This document shows, piece after piece, positions 1 to 5,645 of a stretch of 9,769 bases of DNA. The stretch lies in assembly GCA_017553065.1 (NCBI GenBank), contig JAFZND010000040.1, forward strand, positions 1-9,769. The letters are read 5' to 3'. Each line of letters begins with the position of its first letter. Position 1 is the stretch's first letter. Under the pieces are notes generated by a model. That model did not search any database, was not told where the DNA came from, and was given only the letters and a program-made list of their open reading frames with translations. The DNA is from Clostridia bacterium. Lineage in GTDB: Bacteria; Bacillota; Clostridia; Christensenellales; UBA1242. Made by a program: the position numbers and the translations under genes.

Positions 1-410
1 AGGAGCAAATTGTTACAAGTAGAGCAGATTTACAAATTAAAAATAATGGTGTAACGCTACTTACAATGTATTCGCCAGAATATGATGTGTATGACAATGT
101 AAACGATTATAGCCCGGTAATGGTGCTTGGCGATGATAATCTTAAAGTTTGCATTACGGGGGATGCAAGCAAAAATATTGAAAACTTTGTGGTAAATTCA
201 TACGATTTACCTAATGTTGATGTGCTTATTCTTGGTCATCATGGTAGTAATACATCTTCTTCATATGAATTTTTAGAAGAATTGGAGCCAGAAAGAGTGG
301 CAATATCTGTGGGTGAAAATAGCTATGGACATCCATCCACTGAAACATTTGACACACTCAAAATATACGATACAAATTACGATAAGCATACGATTGAATC
401 AAAAATATGA
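1..410 (+). CDS. Metallo-beta-lactamase domain fragment (ComEC/Rec2-like), 5'-partial
   Basis: This is the in-frame part of the broken gene, about 135 residues in the window, ending at TGA 408-410. It holds the second half of the hydrolase fold: a conserved ND-Y-SPV segment, the ITGDA turn that supplies a metal ligand, the HHGSNTSS loop typical of the ComEC branch, and the YGHP loop. A possible internal ATG at 66 is not a gene start, because the frame is open to the window edge and homologous-looking sequence precedes it. In ComEC this domain accompanies a DNA-import channel, but many stand-alone secreted homologues exist. The channel part, if any, is not visible. Assignment to the fold is firm; a competence role is only a possibility. 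Confidence 0.8.
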   Translation, partial: EQIVTSRADLQIKNNGVTLLTMYSPEYDVYDNVNDYSPVMVLGDDNLKVCITGDASKNIENFVVNSYDLPNVDVLILGHHGSNTSSSYEFLEELEPERVAISVGENSYGHPSTETFDTLKIYDTNYDKHTIESKI

Positions 411-598
411 CAATAAGCGATGGAAATATTATTTACTATTCCACCAACAATGGATATGAAGTGATGACAATTAAAAACATTGATAATTATTTACATGTGG
501 ATTATTGGGTTTTGGTTGTAATATCTTATGGTGTGTTATTGTTAATTTTTGTAAGACCAATTAAGTTAAGTAGTAGAAGATATTCTAAAAATTCATAA
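407..598 (+). CDS. C-terminal membrane-anchor piece of the broken hydrolase
   Basis: This 63-codon frame starts at an ATG that overlaps the preceding TGA (ATGA, 407-410). No Shine-Dalgarno is visible upstream, so independent initiation is doubtful. The first 30 residues look like the last beta strands of the hydrolase (S-D-G-N-I-I-Y-Y). Residues about 33-49 are a hydrophobic helix with an aromatic edge (DYW), followed by a basic tail (R-P-I-K-L, S-R-R-Y-S-K), as expected for a helix with its C-terminus in the cytoplasm. It is best read as the missing end of the upstream protein. If it is a separate gene, it would be a translationally coupled one-helix peptide. Confidence 0.55.
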   Translation: MTISDGNIIYYSTNNGYEVMTIKNIDNYLHVDYWVLVVISYGVLLLIFVRPIKLSSRRYSKNS

Positions 599-656
599 AA
601 TAAATACAAATAACTGTTTTTATATTAGTAAATAACAAGAAATTTGCTTATTTAAA

Positions 657-685
657 TTGTGCTTGATACACAAATAAAGTATAAT
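657..685 (+). promoter_or_regulatory. Sigma-A type promoter for the kinase-like gene
   Basis: A perfect -10 hexamer TATAAT lies at 680-685. A weak -35 TTGTGC lies at 657-662, with exactly 17 bp between them. The ribosome binding site AAAGGAG (691-697) sits 6 bases before ATG 704. The short leader and perfect -10 make this the likely start of a one-gene transcript ending at the hairpin near 1200. Confidence 0.6.
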
Positions 686-703
686 AAGCAAAAGGAGAAT
701 GCA

Positions 704-1204
704 ATGAAAAGTAATATATGTGTTGTATGCCTTAATAACGATTTTGCAAAAGATGTGGCACATAAGTTTAGTGACGCCACTGACATGTATTTTGCTGACA
801 TTGCAGAATTGATTAAATTTGATTTATTAGATATTGATAAAGCAATAGAAGTGTGTGGGCTAGATTATGTGAAAAAGATTGAGCGCAACAAAGTAAAAAA
901 TGTTGTAACTTATGACAACACATGTTTGTGTCTTGATTATTCACTACTAAACGATGATGAGAATTTAAAAGTTATTAAAAATAATTGTGTGTTAGTATAC
1001 ATTGATTTATCACTTGTGACATATAAACAAATGTTACCAACTGATATTCAAAATATATATGAAAATAAATTGAATATATCAATGTTTTCTACGCGTAAAA
1101 AGATAATGAAAAATTATTCAGATATTGTTGTAGTGTACAGGCCAGGAGATAATATATTAGGCAAATTTTCAAACAAATTAGTTGAATATTACAAACAAAA
1201 ATAA
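704..1204 (+). CDS. Degenerate shikimate-kinase-like protein lacking the Walker A loop
   Basis: The start is ATG 704, 6 bases after AAAGGAG. A GTG in the same frame at 659 overlaps the promoter and is not used. The 166-residue length and pattern resemble shikimate kinase (AroK/AroL): an opening hydrophobic strand (I-C-V-V, 5-8), a YFADIAELI segment (29-37) like the kinase F-x-D-x-D-x-x-I, a middle strand ending in a VVTYDNTC loop (67-74) where kinases have the GGG loop, the VLVYIDLS strand (96-103), and a late R131 with Y-x-D-I-V-V (138-143) as in the kinase ending. The P-loop position reads CLNNDFAKDV (9-18) and lacks GxxGxGK[ST], and the usual D-x-D, R and GGG residues are mostly missing. 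Phosphate transfer therefore seems unlikely. Family resemblance is judged by eye; the function is unknown, possibly structural or ligand-binding. Confidence 0.5.
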   Translation: MKSNICVVCLNNDFAKDVAHKFSDATDMYFADIAELIKFDLLDIDKAIEVCGLDYVKKIERNKVKNVVTYDNTCLCLDYSLLNDDENLKVIKNNCVLVYIDLSLVTYKQMLPTDIQNIYENKLNISMFSTRKKIMKNYSDIVVVYRPGDNILGKFSNKLVEYYKQK

Positions 1205-1227
1205 CCCTATGAATAGGGTTATTTTTT
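1200..1227. terminator. Bidirectional intrinsic terminator between convergent genes
   Basis: A 10-bp perfect stem has arms at 1200-1209 and 1214-1223, a TGAA loop and a CCC/GGG core. On the + strand it runs into T6 (1222-1227). Read on the - strand it is followed by a T-rich run from the A-rich stretch at 1190-1201. It overlaps the TAA of the kinase-like gene and lies just beyond the true nifJ stop (1226-1228), so it can end both transcripts. Confidence 0.85.
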
Positions 1228-1375
1228 ATAGTGTTTTTGATAAATTCAAATATTCTTCATATTTAGCTTGTGCGTTTTCGCTTGCTAATTTAAATAATTC
1301 GTTTGCAATCTCAGGGTGAGATTTAATTAAGCTATTATATCGCGTTTCACCAGCAAGGAAATCTTCATATTTCAT
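1226..1375 (-). pseudogene. nifJ: Out-of-frame C-terminal tail of nifJ
   Basis: After the TGA at 1374-1372 the -1 frame reads on as P-T-M-K-Y-E-D-F-L-A-G-E-T-R-Y and finishes with A-K-Y-E-E-Y-L-N-L-S-K-T-L before TAA. This matches the usual NifJ ending (FLxGExRYxxL ... Y). An ATG overlaps the stop (ATGA), but no ribosome binding site is seen. It is a 49-codon remnant unless translated by reinitiation or a shift. Confidence 0.75.
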
Positions 1376-2613
1376 TGTTGGTTTGGGCTATCTAGTGAGA
1401 ATACAGGGTATTGAATGCTGCCTTTATTTGTTGGATTATATCTAAACAAATGCCAATATCCACTATCTACTGCGCGTTTTTGCTCAATTTGACTCTCGCT
1501 CATTGCGATTCCGTGGTTAATGCATGGGGCATATGCAATAATGAGTGCTGGACCATTAAATCTTTCCGCTTCATTTACTGCATTCACAAATTGATTCATG
1601 TTTGCACCCATTGCAACTTTTGCAACATACACATTTTTGTATTGCATTGCCATTAGTGCTAAGTCTTTTTTGTTTGTGCGTTTGCCAAGACTTGCAAATT
1701 TTGCCACGCTGCCGAGAGGAGTGGATTTACTTGCTTGGCCACCGGTATTACTATATACCTCTGTATCTAACACTAATATATTTACATTTGCGCCACTTGC
1801 AAGTATATGATCAAGACCACCATATCCAATATCGTATGCCCAGCCGTCGCCACCAATTATCCAAATACTATCTTTTACAAAACAGTTTTTGTAAGTATTG
1901 ATTTTATCAATAACTTCTTTTAATTCTTTGTTGCTTGGATTGAGGTTGTTTAGGGTTTTTACTAGTTTTTCGCCTGCAACGCGTAGTGTTTTTGAGTCAC
2001 TTTCATCAAAATTTACGCTCAAATCCTTAGTTTCATTGAAAGATTGTAACTTATTTACTGCTTCTACTAATTTTGTATGATTGCTTGCATTTGCAAGTTT
2101 AATTCCATATCCAAACTCTGCATTATCCTCAAACAAACTATTTGCCCATGCAGGACCATATCCATTTTCATCTTTTGTGTATGGTATTGTAGGAGAACTA
2201 CCACCATATATGCTAGAACAACCAGTTGCGTTTGCAATAACCATGCGTTCACCCAGTAATTGACTAATTACCTTTATGTATGGTGTTTCGCCACAACCAG
2301 CACATGCGCCACTAAACTCGAAATATGGAGCAACAAATTGACTACCTTTTACGGTGTCGCGTTTAAATATTTGCGATTTAACTAATGGTAGGTGAGATAC
2401 AAATTCATAATTTTTTAATGTCTCATCTTTTACCATCATTGTAGGTAACATTGATAATGCTTTTTGTTTTGCAGGACATGTGTTTGCGCATACACCACAA
2501 CCTGTGCAATCTTCTGGGCTTACTTGAATTACAAATTTATATTTATCTTCTAATGAAGCTGGAAGTGTAGTTAGGGTTGATGGTGCCTTCTCACAATCTT
2601 TAAGTGATATCAA
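1372..2613 (-). CDS. nifJ: Pyruvate:ferredoxin oxidoreductase, C-terminal portion (same frame after the TGA)
   Basis: This frame follows the TGA with only two sense codons (CCA AGA) before a TTG that could be read as a start. No ribosome binding site is suitably placed: a GGAG lies about 14 bases upstream, inside the preceding codons. It encodes the second 4Fe-4S motif CTGCGVCANTCPA (36-47 from the TTG), the cluster ligands ACAGCGE (104, 107), TGCSS (132) and APCINHG (364), the TPP/Mg motif GGDGWAYDIG and SNTGGQASKSTP. It ends prematurely after LDSP through the frameshift. The content is exactly the complement of the upstream piece, so it is the rest of one chain. A naturally two-subunit enzyme is less likely, because no known boundary falls at this point. 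Confidence 0.85.
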   Translation of the reverse strand: MISLKDCEKAPSTLTTLPASLEDKYKFVIQVSPEDCTGCGVCANTCPAKQKALSMLPTMMVKDETLKNYEFVSHLPLVKSQIFKRDTVKGSQFVAPYFEFSGACAGCGETPYIKVISQLLGERMVIANATGCSSIYGGSSPTIPYTKDENGYGPAWANSLFEDNAEFGYGIKLANASNHTKLVEAVNKLQSFNETKDLSVNFDESDSKTLRVAGEKLVKTLNNLNPSNKELKEVIDKINTYKNCFVKDSIWIIGGDGWAYDIGYGGLDHILASGANVNILVLDTEVYSNTGGQASKSTPLGSVAKFASLGKRTNKKDLALMAMQYKNVYVAKVAMGANMNQFVNAVNEAERFNGPALIIAYAPCINHGIAMSESQIEQKRAVDSGYWHLFRYNPTNKGSIQYPVFSLDSPNQQ

Positions 2614-2619
2614 TCTTGG

Positions 2620-4728
2620 TCATATTGCTCCATGTGGGCACACAAACGAGCACATATTACATTGAATACAATTTGCGCTATCCCACTTTGGTAGGGCAGT
2701 AGCAACGCCACGCTTTTCGTATTGGGTAGTACCAGTAGGCACATATCCACGTTCATTAAATGAACTTACAGGCAATTCATTGCCCTCAAGCTTTTGAATT
2801 GGATCAATGTATTCTTTAAAGTATTTGCAACTTGTTGCACCACATTCTTCGCATGAAGTTAGCTTTGCCCAATTGGATGGAATTTGTATTTCTTTTAAGT
2901 TTTCTTCTGCTTTGTCTATTGCACTATAGTTGCGATTAAGCACAACTTCACCTTTCTTGCCATAACTCTTAAATGCAAAATCTTTCATTTGTTTTTTGGC
3001 AATATCATATGGGATAATGTCAATAAGTTTGAAGAAAGCAGCTTGCATAATTAAATTTATTTTGTTACCAAGACCAATTTCTTTTGCAATTTTGTATGCA
3101 TCTATTGTATATAATTTCAAATTGTTTTTGGCAATATATAACTTTATGTGATTTGGTAACATTTTTGATAATGTTAGCCCTTCCCATGAAGTATTTAGTA
3201 ACACTATGCCATTTGGTTTTACATTTTTTAAAACATTGTATTTTGTTACATATGTTTCATTGTGTATTGCCACAAAGTCAATATCATCAATTAAATATGG
3301 TGAATTTATTTCACCTTTGCCAAATCGTAGGTGAGATATTGTGGCGTTGCCACTTTTTTTGCTATCATATTCAAAATATGCTTGTCCATTATTGTCAGTG
3401 GTTTCAGTAATAATTTTGATTGAGTTTTTGTTTGCACTTACTGTGCCATCACCACCATAGCCATAGAATTTGCAAGCATATACTTTTTGTAAACTAGGGT
3501 GAATTACATTTGTTATCTTTAATGATTTATGTGTAATATCATCATTGATGCCAACACTAAAGTGATTGATTGGGGAATTGCTTGTCATGTTTTCATACAC
3601 AGCGCCTACCATGCTTGGTGTAAATTCTTTGCTAGATAGGCCATATCTTCCACCAAATACTTGTACTTGTTTGCCAGCTTCAGCAAGAGCACACACTACA
3701 TCTTTGTATAGTGGCTCACCTTGTGCACCACATTCTTTTACTCTATCAAGCACACTAATGCGTTTTACACTACTAGGAAGTGTTTGAATAAATCTTTTTG
3801 AATCAAAAGGACGATACAATCTTACAATTACAACGCCATATTTTTTTCCTTTACCATTTAGATAATCTATTGTTTGCTCCACAGTGCTTGCACCACTGCC
3901 CATAATTACAATTACATCTGTTGCATCTTTTGCACCTACATAATCGAATGTGTGGTAGCGTCTGCCTGTGATGGAATATATTTTGTCAAAGGCATCTTCT
4001 ACGCAATTTGGAACATTATCGTAGTATTTGTTGCTTGCTTCGCGATTTTGGAAATAAACATCAGGATTTTGTGCAGTGCCCTGTGCATGTGGAGTTTTTG
4101 AATTTAATGCAAGTGCTTTAAATTCCTTTAATTTATTATATGGATATATCTTTTTGATATCTTCGATATCAATACTCTTAATTGTGTTTATCTCATGACT
4201 TGTTCTAAATCCATCAAAAAAATGTACAAATGGTACACTGCTAGTAAGTGTTGCAATATGTGCAGCAAGTGCTAAATCTTGACATTCCTGCACAGATGAT
4301 GATGCGAGCATTGCATATCCGGTGCCTCTTATAGACATCACATCACTATGGTCGCCAAATATTGATAGGGCATGGGTGGCAATTGTACGCGCACTCACAT
4401 GAATTACATTTGGTAGTAGTTCGCCTGCTATTTTATACATATTTGGTATCATTAATAGTAGTCCTTGACTTGCAGTAAATGTGGTTGCTACACTTCCACC
4501 AGCAAGAGCACCATGCATTGCACCAGCAGCACCTGCCTCTGATTGCATCTCTACAACTTTAGGAACATCACCAAAAATATTTTGTGTATTTTTGTTAGAC
4601 AAATCCTCATAAACCTCTGCCATAGTTGATGATGGAGTTATGGGATAAATTGTGGCAATTTCACTTAATGCATACGCAATATTTGCAGTTGCAGTATTAC
4701 CATCTACTGTGATTTTATTATATTTCAT
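2620..4728 (-). CDS. nifJ: Pyruvate:ferredoxin oxidoreductase, N-terminal 702 residues (to the in-frame TGA)
   Basis: The start is ATG 4728-4726, 6 bases after TGAGGT. Domain I carries YPITPSS near residue 29, VEMQSEAGAAGA, the TFTASQGLLLMIPNMYKIAGELLP stretch (read in parts) and HFFDGFRTSHE. The central part contains the gamma-like domain with DGTVSANKNSIKII and DSKKSGNATISHLRFG, then TGTTQYEKRG. The end holds the first ferredoxin motif C-I-Q-C-N-M-C-S-F-V-C-P (Cys 687, 690, 693, 697). Stopping here removes the second cluster motif and the whole TPP-binding domain, so this piece alone cannot be active. An additional C-x-x-C-x4-C (626, 629, 634), which I do not know from standard family members, precedes the ferredoxin domain. 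Confidence 0.9.
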   Translation of the reverse strand: MKYNKITVDGNTATANIAYALSEIATIYPITPSSTMAEVYEDLSNKNTQNIFGDVPKVVEMQSEAGAAGAMHGALAGGSVATTFTASQGLLLMIPNMYKIAGELLPNVIHVSARTIATHALSIFGDHSDVMSIRGTGYAMLASSSVQECQDLALAAHIATLTSSVPFVHFFDGFRTSHEINTIKSIDIEDIKKIYPYNKLKEFKALALNSKTPHAQGTAQNPDVYFQNREASNKYYDNVPNCVEDAFDKIYSITGRRYHTFDYVGAKDATDVIVIMGSGASTVEQTIDYLNGKGKKYGVVIVRLYRPFDSKRFIQTLPSSVKRISVLDRVKECGAQGEPLYKDVVCALAEAGKQVQVFGGRYGLSSKEFTPSMVGAVYENMTSNSPINHFSVGINDDITHKSLKITNVIHPSLQKVYACKFYGYGGDGTVSANKNSIKIITETTDNNGQAYFEYDSKKSGNATISHLRFGKGEINSPYLIDDIDFVAIHNETYVTKYNVLKNVKPNGIVLLNTSWEGLTLSKMLPNHIKLYIAKNNLKLYTIDAYKIAKEIGLGNKINLIMQAAFFKLIDIIPYDIAKKQMKDFAFKSYGKKGEVVLNRNYSAIDKAEENLKEIQIPSNWAKLTSCEECGATSCKYFKEYIDPIQKLEGNELPVSSFNERGYVPTGTTQYEKRGVATALPKWDSANCIQCNMCSFVCPHGAI

Positions 4729-4748
4729 ATAATTACCTCATTACACTT

Positions 4749-4777
4749 AGTATAGAGTAGATAAGAAAAATAGTCAA
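4749..4777 (-). promoter_or_regulatory. nifJ promoter
   Basis: On the minus strand TTGACT (4777-4772) and TATACT (4754-4749) are separated by exactly 17 bp, a near-consensus sigma-A promoter. The leader is short and carries TGAGGT (4740-4735), 6 bases before ATG 4728. The intact promoter argues that the gene is, or was until recently, expressed. Confidence 0.8.
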
Positions 4778-4806
4778 TTTAACTTAAAAAGTAAATACAA
4801 AAATAA

Positions 4807-4835
4807 TTGAAAAATTGTGCAAATTATTGTATTAT
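4807..4835 (+). promoter_or_regulatory. truA promoter giving a probable leaderless mRNA
   Basis: TTGAAA (4807-4812), 17 bp, TATTAT (4830-4835), then only 7 bases to ATG 4843. Transcription normally begins about 6-8 bases after the -10, which is at the ATG itself. No Shine-Dalgarno precedes the ATG. It lies back to back with the nifJ promoter in a 114-bp divergent region (4729-4842). Confidence 0.65.
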
Positions 4836-4842
4836 ATGGTAT

Positions 4843-5571
4843 ATGAGATACAAAATAGTTTTTAGTTATGATGGCTCACAATATTGTGGGATGCAAATTC
4901 AAAAGGATAAACTAACAATTGCCAAGGTGTTAAATGACAATTTGTCAAATATTTTATGTGTTCCAATTGAGGTTGTTGCTAGTGGCAGAACAGATAGCGG
5001 TGTTTCGGCAATAGAACAAGTGGGACACTTTGATTATGATGGTGATTTGCCAAAGAACTTTGTTGGCTACATAAATAGTGTGTTGCCTGCAAGTATAAGG
5101 GTGCATAGTGTTGCTGTTGCACCAAACTTCCATGCACGCTATGATGCCAAAGAAAAAACTTATATTTATAAGTTTTATGTCTCAAAAAATGCAAATGCAT
5201 TTTATGATAAATTTGCGCTCCAAGTACCTAAGTGTGATATAGATAAGGTAAAGAAAAGCTTGAAATATTTGATTGGCACGCATGACTTTACTTCATTTTG
5301 TGCTTCTGGCACGGGAGTAAAAGATATGGTGCGTACTATAACTAGTGCAAGTATAGATGGTGATGGTGAAGTGTATACATTCACAATTGCTGGCAATGGA
5401 TTTTTGTACAACATGGTGCGTATAATTGTGGGTACTTTGATTGAAATTGGTTCAAAAGGATTAGCGCCAGGGCATATGAAAAATGTAATTGACGGCAAAA
5501 ATCGAAAATTGGCAGGTCCAACAAAGCCCGCATATCCACTAGTGCTAAAATCAGTTAGTTATATTCAATAA
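4843..5571 (+). CDS. truA: tRNA pseudouridine(38-40) synthase TruA
   Basis: TruA isomerises uridines 38, 39 and 40 in the anticodon arm of tRNAs. The 242-residue protein has the family pattern throughout: an opening Y-K-I-V-F-S-Y-D-G-S-Q-Y-C-G-M-Q segment, the catalytic loop GRTDSGVSA with nucleophile Asp51, HARYDAKEKTYIYKFY near the middle, DFTSFCASG, the NGFLYNMVRIIVGTL active-site helix, and AGPTKPAYPLVLKSVSY at the end. The length is typical. I start it at ATG 4843 because homology begins there. The in-frame TTG at 4807 is the -35 box of the promoter. No terminator follows, and the promoter of the next operon begins one base after the stop, so some read-through is likely. Confidence 0.95.
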   Translation: MRYKIVFSYDGSQYCGMQIQKDKLTIAKVLNDNLSNILCVPIEVVASGRTDSGVSAIEQVGHFDYDGDLPKNFVGYINSVLPASIRVHSVAVAPNFHARYDAKEKTYIYKFYVSKNANAFYDKFALQVPKCDIDKVKKSLKYLIGTHDFTSFCASGTGVKDMVRTITSASIDGDGEVYTFTIAGNGFLYNMVRIIVGTLIEIGSKGLAPGHMKNVIDGKNRKLAGPTKPAYPLVLKSVSYIQ

Positions 5572-5600
5572 TTGACATGCATGACATCGCATGTTATACT
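5572..5600 (+). promoter_or_regulatory. Strong sigma-A promoter of the envelope operon
   Basis: TTGACA (5572-5577, perfect), 17 bp, TATACT (5595-5600, one mismatch). It starts directly after the truA stop codon. The predicted leader of about 40 bases contains AAGGAG (5631-5636), 9 bases before ATG 5646. This is the best promoter in the window, suggesting high expression of the two following genes. Confidence 0.85.
5575..5594 (+). promoter_or_regulatory. Possible operator: inverted repeat in the promoter spacer
   Basis: ACATGC (5575-5580) and GCATGT (5589-5594) form a perfect inverted repeat around an 8-base centre. It fills the gap between -35 and -10, overlapping the last three bases of the -35. 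This is a classic repressor position, but no regulator gene is nearby and only one copy is seen. Confidence 0.4.
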
Positions 5601-5645
5601 ATAAGAGTAGAAACAATAGTTTCTAAATAAAAGGAGAATGAAATT

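Larger units (their letters stand above)
1..598 (+). pseudogene. ComEC-type metallo-beta-lactamase-fold hydrolase, 5'-partial, frame broken near 401-410
   Basis: The reading frame enters from the left edge (codons from base 3) and carries the C-terminal half of the metallo-beta-lactamase fold found in ComEC/Rec2 and related secreted hydrolases. Visible in order: the ND-x-SPV strand (102-119), the GDA metal-ligand motif (159-167), HHGS-x-TSS (237-257) and S-x-G-x-x-x-YGHP (309-335). The frame stops at TGA 408-410. The -1 frame continues with a short strand segment, a single hydrophobic helix and a basic tail, ending at TAA 596-598. That is how such proteins usually finish (a T-I-x-x-S-D-G-x-I strand after the last motif). 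One extra A in the A5 tract at 401-405 would fuse the two pieces. I read this as one gene with a frameshift. The metal-binding residues in view are intact. The substrate is unknown, and the N-terminus is outside the window. Confidence 0.7.
1226..4728 (-). pseudogene. nifJ: Pyruvate:ferredoxin (flavodoxin) oxidoreductase, full-length gene with a nonsense codon and a frameshift
   Basis: NifJ-type enzymes convert pyruvate, CoA and oxidised ferredoxin to acetyl-CoA, CO2 and reduced ferredoxin in the anaerobe cytoplasm. The entire single-chain enzyme can be read from ATG 4728 to TAA 1226-1228, about 1167 residues, the usual length. Two defects interrupt it. The first is an in-frame TGA (2622-2620) right after the first ferredoxin motif. 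The second is a one-base loss near 1382-1384 that ends the frame at TGA 1374-1372 and leaves the last 51 codons (GETRY...YEEY) in another frame. All domains are present: the pyruvate-binding YPITPSS region, two 4Fe-4S motifs, the C-x-x-C cluster ligands of the TPP domain and GDGWAYD. Conservation on both sides of each lesion points to very recent decay, a consensus error or recoding rather than an old pseudogene. Confidence 0.8.

Noticed and set aside
401..405. Transcriptional slippage on A tracts repairing the frames
   Set aside because: Known cases need runs of about nine or more A; the tracts here are only five and three.
625..655. AT-rich hairpin between the hydrolase and the kinase-like gene
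   Set aside because: The arms AAATAA/TTATTT are weak and the centre mismatched; no T run follows, so I do not call a terminator.
659..703. GTG start for the kinase-like gene
   Set aside because: It would put coding sequence across the promoter, and ATG 704 has the proper ribosome binding site.
2600..2622. Selenocysteine insertion at the nifJ TGA
   Set aside because: The residue expected here is Arg rather than Cys, and I see no stable hairpin just downstream of the TGA in the mRNA apart from a short TGATATCA palindrome.
2620..2622. General TGA=Trp code
   Set aside because: About 13 Trp codons in the window are TGG and no other coding frame contains TGA; an AT-rich recoded genome would show many.
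1411..4101. Many + strand reading frames within the nifJ region
   Set aside because: They overlap a conserved gene on the other strand, lack ribosome binding sites and show no protein-like pattern.
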